A DNA stretch of 30,142 nt, taken from NCBI GenBank assembly GCA_016285815.1, contig JAEERN010000020.1:1-30142 (forward strand), given 5' to 3'. Each line of letters starts with the position of its first letter. The first letter of the stretch is position 1. Made by a program: the position numbers and the translations under genes. The notes beneath the pieces were generated by a model. That model searched no databases. It was not told the DNA's origin and was given only the letters and a program-made list of their open reading frames with translations. This document shows positions 7,131-14,484 of this stretch, piece after piece. The DNA is from Clostridiales bacterium (GTDB lineage Bacteria > Bacillota > Clostridia > Oscillospirales > QAMX01).

Positions 7131-7146
7131 GTTAGCAAAAGCTAAC
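7131..7146. promoter_or_regulatory. Perfect palindromic operator in front of feoB
   Basis: GTTAGCAAAAGCTAAC has exactly the same half-sites as the operator at 6415-6430, with a different 4-base centre. It lies 20 bases before the feoB start codon, inside the operon. A weak TATTAT (7114-7119) lies upstream with no good -35. The site could control an internal promoter or act as a roadblock to transcription. Confidence 0.75.
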
Positions 7147-7166
7147 TTTTGAAAAGGAGAATCGAA

Positions 7167-9683
7167 ATGGATCTGAGAATCGCACTTGCGGGAAACCCGA
7201 ACAGCGGCAAGACCACGTTGTTCAACGCGCTGACGGGTTCCAACCAGTTCGTTGGCAACTGGCCCGGCGTCACGGTGGAGAAGAAAGAGGGCAAGCTGAA
7301 GAAATACGACGGCGTCGTCGTCACGGACCTGCCCGGCATCTACTCGCTTTCGCCCTATACGCTGGAAGAGGTCGTGGCGCGGAACTATCTGATCGCCGAG
7401 CGGCCGGACGCGATCCTGAACATCGTGGACGGCACCAACCTGGAGCGCAACCTTTATCTGACGACTCAGCTGACCGAGCTGGGGATCCCGGTGGTCGTGG
7501 CCATCAACATGATGGACGTGGTCCGCAAAAACGGGGACAAGATCGACACGGCTGAGCTTTCGCGTCAGCTGGGCTGCAAGGTGGTCGAGATCTCCGCCCT
7601 GAAGGGCACGGGCATCGCCGAGGCCGCCGAGGCCGCCGTCAACGCCGCCAAAAACGGCAAGACCGTTCCCCAGCACACCTTCTCCGGCCCGGTGGAGCAC
7701 GCGCTGGCGCACATCGAAGAGGCCGCCGTGCACGGTATGCCCGAAGAGCAGCAGCGGTGGTACGCCGTCAAGGTCTTCGAGCGGGACGGCAAGGTGCTGG
7801 AAAACCTGAAGATCGCGCCGGACGTTCTGTCCCACATCGAGGCCGACATCCGGGCCGCCGAGAAAGAACTGGACGACGACGCCGAGAGCATCATCACCAA
7901 CGAGCGCTACGTCTATATCGCCGGGGTCATCAAGGCCTGTTACCGGAAAAAGAACGCCGGCCGGATGTCGGCGTCCGACCGGATCGACCGGATCGTCACC
8001 AACCGCTGGCTGGGCCTTCCGATCTTTATCGTGGTCATGTTCCTGGTCTATTACATCTCCATGGTCACCGTGGGCTCTTGGGCCACCGACTGGGCCAACG
8101 ACGGCCTGTTCGGCGACGGGTTCCACCTGTTCGGCATCGGCGGCGGCGCCTACGGGGACGCGGCCGACGAATACGGCGCCGCGGCGAACGCCGTGGACGC
8201 CTTCGACCAGGGCTTCGACCTGGAGGACGAGGCGTTCGACGCCGACGCGGCGCTGGCCGGCATGAAGGCGTTCACCTCGGACGAGACCTCGGTCAAGTAC
8301 ACCGTCGAGGACGAAGAGACGCTGGAGGAGAGCGAGATCGACGTCTATTACTCCGAAGTGCCGGACGGTGCGGACGAGGAAGAGACCAACGCGCTGTCCT
8401 ACCTCGAGGCGGTCGAATACTTTGAGAAGAACGGCTTCGACGAGCCGGATCCCGCCGACTACGGCGTCTGGGTCCCCGGCGTTCCCGTTCTGATCGGCAA
8501 TCTGCTGGAAAAGGCCAACGCACCTGAGTGGCTCAGCGGCCTGATCCTGGACGGCATCGTCGCCGGCGTCGGCGCGGTCCTGGGCTTCGTGCCGCAGATG
8601 CTGGTCCTGTTCCTGCTGCTGGCGATTCTGGAGGCCTGCGGCTATATGGCCCGCATCGCCTTCGTTCTGGACCGGATCTTCCGCCGCTTCGGCCTGTCCG
8701 GCAAATCCTTCATCCCGATCCTCATCGGCACCGGCTGCGGCATCCCGGGCATCATGGCCTCGCGGACCATCGAAAACGAGCGCGACCGCCGCATGACCAT
8801 CATGACCACCACCTTCATCCCCTGCGGCGCCAAGGTCCCCTTCATCGCCATGATCGCCGGCGCCATCTTCGGCGGCTCGGCTCTGGTCTCGACCTCGGCC
8901 TACTTCATCGGCATGGCGGCCATCATCATCTCCGGCGTGATCCTGAAAAAGACCAGGATGTTCGCCGGCGACCCCGCCCCCTTCGTCATGGAGCTGCCCG
9001 CCTACCATCTGCCGACGCTGGGCAACGTGCTCCGGTCCATGTGGGAGCGCGGCTGGTCCTTCATCAAGAAGGCCGGCACGGTCATCCTGCTGTCCACCAT
9101 CGTGGTCTGGTTCTTCTCCTTCTTCGGCTGGGTCGACGGCGCCTTCCGCATGCTGGCGGAGGACGAGATCGAGTTCAGCATCCTCGCCCGCATCGGCAGC
9201 GCGGTCGCCTGGATCTTCGCCCCGCTGGGCTGGGGCAACTGGCAGGCCACGGTCGCCTCGGTCACGGGCCTTGTGGCCAAGGAGAACATCGTCGGCACCA
9301 TGGGTATCCTCTACGGCGCCGAGGGCCACGCCTGGAAAGCCATCGCCGCGGCGTTCACGCCGGTGGCCGGCTTCTCGTTCCTGGTGTTCAACCTGCTGTG
9401 CGCCCCGTGCTTCGCGGCCATCGGCGCCATCAAGCGCGAAATGAACTCGCCCAAGTGGACCTGGTTCGCCATCGCCTATCAGTGCGGTTTCGCCTACGTC
9501 GTCGCCCTGATGGTCAACCAGTTCGGCAACCTGTTCAGCGGCTCGCTGATGGACGCCCCGGCGCTGAACATCATCAGCCTCGTCTTCGCCGTCGCCTTCC
9601 TCGTCCTTCTGGTCTACATGCTGTTCATCAAAAAGTACAAGGAGTCCACGACGCTGACCAAGACGGTCAAAACGTCCAGGTAA
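7167..9683 (+). CDS. feoB: FeoB ferrous iron permease with acidic insertion domain
   Basis: The 838-residue membrane protein imports Fe2+. The N-terminal G-protein domain has G1 GNPNSGKTT (9-17), GNWPGVTVE, DLPGIYSL and the G4 motif NMMD, followed by the helical GDI region (to about 280). The first membrane helix starts near 282 (LGLPIFIVVMFLVYY). Two Gate-type regions with the conserved Cys follow: ILEACGYMAR and GTGCGIPGIMASRTIENERDRR, then TFIPCGAKVPF. Residues about 330-432, between the first helix and the next, form an added domain with roughly one third Asp/Glu, three Lys and no Cys or His. Ordinary FeoB has only a short loop here. By topology it should face the outside. Start ATG 7167 follows AAAAGGAGA (7153-7160); a TTG at 7149 is in frame but overlaps that site. 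Confidence 0.96.
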   Translation: MDLRIALAGNPNSGKTTLFNALTGSNQFVGNWPGVTVEKKEGKLKKYDGVVVTDLPGIYSLSPYTLEEVVARNYLIAERPDAILNIVDGTNLERNLYLTTQLTELGIPVVVAINMMDVVRKNGDKIDTAELSRQLGCKVVEISALKGTGIAEAAEAAVNAAKNGKTVPQHTFSGPVEHALAHIEEAAVHGMPEEQQRWYAVKVFERDGKVLENLKIAPDVLSHIEADIRAAEKELDDDAESIITNERYVYIAGVIKACYRKKNAGRMSASDRIDRIVTNRWLGLPIFIVVMFLVYYISMVTVGSWATDWANDGLFGDGFHLFGIGGGAYGDAADEYGAAANAVDAFDQGFDLEDEAFDADAALAGMKAFTSDETSVKYTVEDEETLEESEIDVYYSEVPDGADEEETNALSYLEAVEYFEKNGFDEPDPADYGVWVPGVPVLIGNLLEKANAPEWLSGLILDGIVAGVGAVLGFVPQMLVLFLLLAILEACGYMARIAFVLDRIFRRFGLSGKSFIPILIGTGCGIPGIMASRTIENERDRRMTIMTTTFIPCGAKVPFIAMIAGAIFGGSALVSTSAYFIGMAAIIISGVILKKTRMFAGDPAPFVMELPAYHLPTLGNVLRSMWERGWSFIKKAGTVILLSTIVVWFFSFFGWVDGAFRMLAEDEIEFSILARIGSAVAWIFAPLGWGNWQATVASVTGLVAKENIVGTMGILYGAEGHAWKAIAAAFTPVAGFSFLVFNLLCAPCFAAIGAIKREMNSPKWTWFAIAYQCGFAYVVALMVNQFGNLFSGSLMDAPALNIISLVFAVAFLVLLVYMLFIKKYKESTTLTKTVKTSR

Positions 9684-9724
9684 GACGTCTTAGCCAATCT
9701 CTCTTGTGAAAGGAGCTGTTTCAC

Positions 9725-9895
9725 ATGTTCGCATGGATCGCAGAACACCTTGCCGTCCTTCTGATCTGCCTGGTTCTGGCCGCGGTCGTCGCCGTCGCCA
9801 TCACGGTGCTGGTCCGCGATAAGCAGAAGGGAAAGTCCTCCTGCGGCGGGAAATGCAGCACATGCCCCATGGGCGGCTCCTGCCACAATCACTGA
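9725..9895 (+). CDS. FeoB-associated Cys-rich membrane peptide
   Basis: The 56-residue protein begins MFAWIAEHLAVLLICLVLAA, has a single membrane helix (about 8-30), a short basic stretch (RDKQKGK) and a tail rich in Cys: SSCGGKCSTCPMGGSCHNH. This is the pattern of the FeoB-associated Cys-rich membrane protein family that follows feoB in Firmicutes. GAAAGGAG lies before ATG 9725. The tail, with four Cys and two His, could handle Fe2+ on the cytoplasmic side; that role is inferred. It is the last gene of the feo operon, directly followed by a terminator. Confidence 0.9.
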   Translation: MFAWIAEHLAVLLICLVLAAVVAVAITVLVRDKQKGKSSCGGKCSTCPMGGSCHNH

Positions 9896-9896
9896 A

Positions 9897-9938
9897 AAAA
9901 ACGGGGGCGCGGGGGAAACTCACGCGCCCCCGTTTTTT
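9897..9938 (+). terminator. Rho-independent terminator of the feo operon
   Basis: ACGGGGGCGCG (9901-9911) pairs with CGCGCCCCCGT (9923-9933) and is followed by six T. A-T pairs can extend the stem. It separates the feo genes from the ABC transporter genes, although only about 28 bases lie between it and the next start codon. Confidence 0.92.
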
Positions 9939-9965
9939 ATTCCGAATCCTGACAGGAGTTACTAT

Positions 9966-10667
9966 ATGACAGTCGTTCGATTCCAAAACGTGAGCCGCGT
10001 GTACACCGTGGGCGACCACGAGCAGCGGGCCCTTTCCGGCGTGGATCTCGAGCTGGAGAAGGGAAAGATGATCGTGATCCTCGGCCCCAGCGGCGCGGGC
10101 AAGAGCACGCTGCTGAACCTTCTGGGCGGGCTGGACAGTCCGACGGAGGGCACCGTCGTCGTGGACGGTCAGGACATCTCGCGCCTGAACCGGGACGAGC
10201 TGGCCGACTATCGCGCCGCCAAGGTGGGGTTCGTGTTCCAGTCCTACAACCTGATCCCGACGCTCACCGTCCGCGAAAACGTGGATCTGGTGCGGGAGAT
10301 CGCGCCGCGCGCGCTGGACACCGCCGAGATGCTGGCGGCCGTCGGTCTGGCAGACCACATGAAGAAATTCCCCGCAGAGCTCTCCGGCGGCGAGCAGCAG
10401 AGGGTCTCCATCGCCCGGGCGCTGGCCAAGAACCCGGAGATCCTGCTGTGTGACGAGCCCACCGGCGCGCTGGACTCTGAAACGGGAAGCGCCGTTCTCA
10501 AGGTCCTGCTGACTATGGCGCGGACCTACGGCAAGACCATCGTCGTCGTCACCCACAACCAGAGCATCGCCCGGATCGCGGACGTGGTGGTGCGCGTGAA
10601 GAACGGGACCGTCCGCTCGGTGGAAAAGGTGGCGTCGCCTCTGCCGGTGGAAGAGGTGGAGTGGTGA
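9966..10667 (+). CDS. ABC transporter ATPase, MacB/LolD type
   Basis: The 233-residue ATPase has Walker A GPSGAGKS (40-47), signature LSGGEQQRV (139-147) and Walker B LLCDEPTGALD with D163-E164. The Q-loop (FVFQSYNLIPTLTVRENV) is typical of the MacB/LolD/FtsE branch that pairs with FtsX-type permeases. CAGGAG precedes ATG 9966. It overlaps or abuts the permease gene, so the two are translated together. Members of this branch drive mechanotransmission or export of peptides, lipids or antibiotics rather than import. I see no good promoter between the feo terminator and this gene; some readthrough is possible. Confidence 0.93.
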   Translation: MTVVRFQNVSRVYTVGDHEQRALSGVDLELEKGKMIVILGPSGAGKSTLLNLLGGLDSPTEGTVVVDGQDISRLNRDELADYRAAKVGFVFQSYNLIPTLTVRENVDLVREIAPRALDTAEMLAAVGLADHMKKFPAELSGGEQQRVSIARALAKNPEILLCDEPTGALDSETGSAVLKVLLTMARTYGKTIVVVTHNQSIARIADVVVRVKNGTVRSVEKVASPLPVEEVEW

Positions 10668-10669
10668 GC

Positions 10670-12940
10670 ATGCGGAAGAAGCTGCTGCGCACCATGGGCC
10701 GCTATCGCGCCCAGTTCCTCTCGATGATCGTCATGATCGCCATCGGGATCGGCGTGTTCGTGGGGTTCAACGTCGAATGGTATACCATCGAGCGGGACAC
10801 CGCCTCGTTCTTCGAAAAGACGGGGTTCGCGGATTTCCGTGTTTTGTCCGAGACCGGCTTTTCCGAAGAGGACCGCCGGGCGGTCGAGGCGCTGGACGGC
10901 GTCTCCGCCGCGGCACGGTGGCTGTCGGTCAATACCATGGTCAAGGACGACGCGGACGTGCTGGCCCTGACCGTGACGGAGGATCCGGCGGTCTCCGGCT
11001 TTCTCGTGACCTCCGGCGGCGCCTACGACGCGGCCGACGCCGGGGGCTTCTGGCTGTCCGACCGGTACGCCGAGGCCAACGGGATCGCCGTAGGCGACGG
11101 GCTGACGCTGACCTACAAGGGGCTGGAGATCGCCGGGACCGTCCGCGGTCTGATCAAAGCCGGCGAGTACCTCATCTGTCTGCCGGACGAGACCCAGCTC
11201 ATGCCGGACTATACCGCCTACGGCTTCGTCTATGCGGCGCCGTCGCTGCTGGAGCGGGTCCTCGGCCGGGCGTTCTACACGCAGATCAACGCGCTGTCCG
11301 GGCTGGACAAGACGGCGTTCTCCGAACGGGTCGACGAGGCCCTGGGCCGGACCATGCTGGTCCTGTCCAAGGACGACGTCGTGTCCTATGCCGAGGCCAT
11401 GGGCGAGAGCGAGGAGGGCAAGACCATGGGCGGCATCCTGCCGGTCCTGTTCCTGGGCATCGCGGTGCTGACCATGGTCACCACCATGCACCGGCTGACC
11501 GCCTCGGAAAAGACCCAGATCGGAACGCTCAAGGCGCTGGGCTTCCGCGACGGGCGCATCACACGTCACTACGTCTCGTATGCGCTGACCGTCGGTCTGA
11601 CGGGCACGGCCCTCGGCCTGCTGCTGGGATGGCTGCTGGGGTGGTATCTGATGAACCCGGGCGGCCCCATGGGCACGTACCTCGACATGGACGACTGGTC
11701 GCTCCACGCGCCGCCCTTCGTGTGGATCGTCCTGGCGGCGGTCAACGGCTTTCTGCTCCTGGTGGGGCTTTGGTCGGTGCGGGCCATGCTGAAGGGGACC
11801 GCGGCGGACTCGCTGCGCCCCTATGTGCCCCAAAAGGTCCGCAGCCTGCTGCTGGAGCGCACGCGGCTCTGGGACCGGCTGTCCTTCGGGACCAAGTGGA
11901 ACCTGAGGGACAGTCTGCGCCACAAGGCGCGGAGCGGTATGACGCTGTTCGGCATCGTGGGCTGTACGGTGCTGCTGGTGGGCGCTCTCGGCATGAAGGA
12001 CACGGCGGACGCCTTCATCCGGCTGTTTTATGACGAGGCGATCCGCTATGAGAGCCGCGTCAATCTGGATGCCGCGTCGGTCTCCGCGGCGGACGCCGCC
12101 GAGCTCTCCGAGCGGTACGACGGGGACCGTCTGGCCCAGTCCAGCGTCCAGGTGGACGGCGCGTTCGTGGGAGTCGAGGTCTACGGCCTGCGCAGCGGGC
12201 TGGTCCGCTTCGTGGACACGGACTCGAATTTCATCGAGCTGTCGGACGACGGGGTCTATCTCTGCCGGCGCATCGCCGAGGCCCACGGGCTGGAGCCTGG
12301 CGACACGCTGCGCTTTTCACCCTTCGGCAGCGACAAGAGCTATACGGCCCGGGTGGCCGGGACCGTGCGGTCCATGACGGAGAGCGTCGTCATGACCGAG
12401 GCCTGCGCCGAGCGCATCGGCTATCCTTACGTCACCAACGTGATCTATACCGCCGAAACGGAGATCGAGGCGGACGCGCGCATCGTCAACGTTCAGACCC
12501 GTCAGAGCGTTCTGGACTCGTTCGACACGTTCATGCAGATCATGGATCTGATGGTCGTGCTGCTGGCCGTCGCGGCGGTGGTGTTGGGGATCGTCGTGCT
12601 GTACAATCTGGGCGTCATGAACTATACCGAGCGGTACCGCGAGATGGCGGCGCTGAAGGTCATCGGCTTTCGGGACCGCCGCATCGGGCGGCTGCTGATC
12701 AGCCAGAACCTGTGGATGACCGTGCTGGGCGTCGCCGTCGGCATCCCGGCCGGGATCGGCGTGCTGCAGTGTCTTTTGAACGCGCTGGCCGCCGAGTACG
12801 AGATGGCCCTGTCTTTGGGCTGGGCGACGTTCACGGTCAGCACGCTGCTCACCTTCGGCGTTTCGCTGCTGGTGGGATGGATGGTCGCGGGAAAGAACCG
12901 GAAGATCGACATGGTCGAGGCGCTGAAGGTGCCGGAATAA
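10670..12940 (+). CDS. ABC transporter permease with two FtsX domains
   Basis: The 756-residue protein has an N-terminal helix (QFLSMIVMIAIGIGVFVGF), a large extracytoplasmic domain (about 35-255), three helices of the first FtsX domain (GGILPVLFLGIAVLTMVTT, YALTVGLTGTALGLLLGW, FVWIVLAAVNGFLLLVG), a second N-terminal-type helix (GMTLFGIVGCTVLLVGALG), a second outside domain and a final FtsX domain (MVVLLAVAAVVLGIVVLYN to ATFTVSTLLTFGVSLLVGW). ATG 10670 is preferred, since GGTGGA lies nine bases upstream. GTG 10664, overlapping the ATPase stop as GTGA, is an alternative. It forms one transporter with the preceding ATPase; the substrate is unknown. Confidence 0.9.
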   Translation: MRKKLLRTMGRYRAQFLSMIVMIAIGIGVFVGFNVEWYTIERDTASFFEKTGFADFRVLSETGFSEEDRRAVEALDGVSAAARWLSVNTMVKDDADVLALTVTEDPAVSGFLVTSGGAYDAADAGGFWLSDRYAEANGIAVGDGLTLTYKGLEIAGTVRGLIKAGEYLICLPDETQLMPDYTAYGFVYAAPSLLERVLGRAFYTQINALSGLDKTAFSERVDEALGRTMLVLSKDDVVSYAEAMGESEEGKTMGGILPVLFLGIAVLTMVTTMHRLTASEKTQIGTLKALGFRDGRITRHYVSYALTVGLTGTALGLLLGWLLGWYLMNPGGPMGTYLDMDDWSLHAPPFVWIVLAAVNGFLLLVGLWSVRAMLKGTAADSLRPYVPQKVRSLLLERTRLWDRLSFGTKWNLRDSLRHKARSGMTLFGIVGCTVLLVGALGMKDTADAFIRLFYDEAIRYESRVNLDAASVSAADAAELSERYDGDRLAQSSVQVDGAFVGVEVYGLRSGLVRFVDTDSNFIELSDDGVYLCRRIAEAHGLEPGDTLRFSPFGSDKSYTARVAGTVRSMTESVVMTEACAERIGYPYVTNVIYTAETEIEADARIVNVQTRQSVLDSFDTFMQIMDLMVVLLAVAAVVLGIVVLYNLGVMNYTERYREMAALKVIGFRDRRIGRLLISQNLWMTVLGVAVGIPAGIGVLQCLLNALAAEYEMALSLGWATFTVSTLLTFGVSLLVGWMVAGKNRKIDMVEALKVPE

Positions 12941-12956
12941 AAAAGAGGAGAGAACA

Positions 12957-13211
12957 ATGGTCAAGATCACAGCAACGGTGGAGGGCATGGCCTGCGGTAT
13001 GTGCGAGGCCCACGTCAACGACGCGGTCCGTCAGGCGTTCCGCGTGAAGAACGTGAAGTCCTCCCGCGCGAAAAAGCGGACGGAGATCGTGTGCGAAGAA
13101 CCCATCGACCCGGAAGAGCTGAAAAGGGTCGTCGGGGCGACCGGCTATACGGTCACAGAGGTCAAAACGGAGCCGTGGGAGAAAAAGCGGTTCTCCCTGT
13201 TCGGCCGGTAA
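12957..13211 (+). CDS. Heavy-metal-associated (HMA) domain protein
   Basis: The 84-residue protein is a single HMA domain with the metal-binding loop GMACGMCEAHV (about 10-20) and the fold's second half ending in GATGYTVTEV. It resembles CopZ-type chaperones in size, with a basic tail (EKKRFSLFGR). Metal could be Cu+ or another soft ion; no P-type ATPase is in the window. AGAGGAGAG precedes ATG 12957, and the gene starts 16 bases after the permease stop, so it is probably co-transcribed with the ABC genes. How an HMA protein would work with a MacB-type exporter is unclear. Confidence 0.88.
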   Translation: MVKITATVEGMACGMCEAHVNDAVRQAFRVKNVKSSRAKKRTEIVCEEPIDPEELKRVVGATGYTVTEVKTEPWEKKRFSLFGR

Positions 13212-13257
13212 GGCATTTTCCCGCCGCACGGCGGAAAAGCCCGGAAACGAAAAAAGC

Positions 13258-13290
13258 GACAAAGCCCCGCCGGTCCGGCGGGGCTTTGTC
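13258..13290. terminator. Long perfect hairpin, terminator of the ABC-HMA genes
   Basis: GACAAAGCCCCGCCGG and CCGGCGGGGCTTTGTC pair perfectly over 16 bases around a single central T. On the plus strand the stem ends in TTTGTC without a long T run. On the minus strand a run of six T follows after GTCGC. It is probably a terminator, perhaps acting in both directions. Confidence 0.65.
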
Positions 13291-13300
13291 AAAATAGGGC

Positions 13301-13329
13301 TTGCGCGCCGCCGGGGAAGGGTGTATCAT
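13301..13329 (+). promoter_or_regulatory. Promoter of the XRE regulator gene
   Basis: TTGCGC (13301-13306) and TATCAT (13324-13329) are spaced by 17 bases. The start codon at 13431 leaves a leader of about 95 bases. The match to consensus is moderate. Confidence 0.5.
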
Positions 13330-13430
13330 AGTGCCGGGCCGCGAAAAAGCGGGATTCTCGCTTTGTGTCCTGTACAGATCTCGCCCGGCGGCGTATCATG
13401 GCGGCAAACGGGAAAAGGAGCGCGCACACT

Positions 13431-14372
13431 GTGGACCAGAAAAAGATCGGAAGATTCATCGGCGAGATGCGCCGGGAGCGGGAGCTGACGCAGGAGGCGC
13501 TGGCCGAGCGGCTCGGCGTCAGCGGCCGGACGGTCAGCCGCTGGGAGACCGGCCGGAACATGCCGGACTATTCCGTGCTGAAAGAGCTGTGCGACGCGCT
13601 GGGCGTCAGCGTCAACGAGCTGCTGGAGGGCGAGCGGATCGAGCGGGACCGCCGGGCCGAAGAGTCCGAGCGGCAGATCATCGGGATCCTGAAGGACTAC
13701 AAGCGTCTGAAGAGACAGAGACAGATCGCGCTGACCGTTCTGATCGCGCTGGGGGTCCTGACGGCGGCGGTGCTGACCCGGGCGGCCGTCTGGGCGGGAC
13801 TTTTCACCCTTGCCCGGTCCGGGCCCCGGGACGAGCGGAGCGGGATCGAGGCCTTCGACAAGGCCTACTACCGGGCGACATACGGCGGAGACCTGGATTC
13901 GGACCTGTCCGTTTTCCCGGACGGCGATCTGTCGCGGCTGATCGAGCCGACGTTCTTCTCGTCGCTGAAGACCGGTCTTTTCGACACCGACGGGTGCATC
14001 CTGCTGCGGGCCGGGTTCGGCGAGGAGGATTTTCAGGCAGAGCTTCGGCGGCTCGGCGCCATCCGCAAGACCGTCGTCCAGGGAGAGCAGACGTGGACCA
14101 ACGAGATTCGGTACGACGAAGACAGCTATCCGAAGCCCGCCTTCGTGGCCGTCGACGGCTTCGGCTCGACCTGGGAGTATGCGCTGGTGGACCGGGATGC
14201 CCGCGAGATCGTGTACGTCTGGCTGGCCTATCCGTCGGAGGACGATCCGGTTTACGCCGGATTCCTGAAGCGGGACCGCGGCGTCTATTCCGGCGGGAGC
14301 CGGACAGAGGCCTTCTCGCTGTACAACCATTCGTTCGACGGCGGAAAGACCTGGGCCGAATTCGACGACTGA
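13431..14372 (+). CDS. Membrane-anchored XRE-family transcription regulator
   Basis: The 313-residue protein has an N-terminal helix-turn-helix of the XRE/Cro type (IGRFIGEMRRERELTQEALA, LGVSGRTVSRWETGRNMPDY, about 4-60). A basic linker and one membrane helix follow (about 100-128, IALTVLIALGVLTAAVL), then an extracytoplasmic domain of about 185 residues that I do not recognise. This layout suggests a one-component sensor that binds DNA from the membrane. GTG 13431 is chosen because AAAAGGAG (13413-13420) precedes it and the family usually starts MDQKKIG; in-frame ATG codons lie upstream at 13398 and earlier. Its targets are not evident; the ABC-HMA genes upstream are candidates by position only. 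Confidence 0.8.
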   Translation: MDQKKIGRFIGEMRRERELTQEALAERLGVSGRTVSRWETGRNMPDYSVLKELCDALGVSVNELLEGERIERDRRAEESERQIIGILKDYKRLKRQRQIALTVLIALGVLTAAVLTRAAVWAGLFTLARSGPRDERSGIEAFDKAYYRATYGGDLDSDLSVFPDGDLSRLIEPTFFSSLKTGLFDTDGCILLRAGFGEEDFQAELRRLGAIRKTVVQGEQTWTNEIRYDEDSYPKPAFVAVDGFGSTWEYALVDRDAREIVYVWLAYPSEDDPVYAGFLKRDRGVYSGGSRTEAFSLYNHSFDGGKTWAEFDD

Positions 14373-14392
14373 GCGGACGGAAAAGAAAGACA

Positions 14393-14441
14393 GACGCCCC
14401 TGAGCGTCTTTCCCGACCGGGAAGGACGTTCAGGGGCGTTC
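14393..14441. terminator. Long hairpin between convergent genes
   Basis: The stretch GACGCCCCTGAGCGTCTTTCCC pairs with the downstream half GGGAAGGACGTTCAGGGGCGTTC around a GACC loop, with two G-U or mismatch positions. A short T-rich tail (TTCGTTT) follows on the plus strand. It lies between the XRE gene (+) and the alpha-mannosidase gene (-) and may stop transcription from both sides. Confidence 0.75.
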
Positions 14442-14484
14442 GTTTCGGAAGAAAAGCCGGTCGACGGACGAGCCGTCCGCGCGG

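Noticed and set aside
7116..9329. Open frame of 737 codons antisense to feoB
   Set aside because: The feoB reading is certain. The antisense translation is rich in Asp, Gly, His and Val repeats typical of complementary GC-rich codons.
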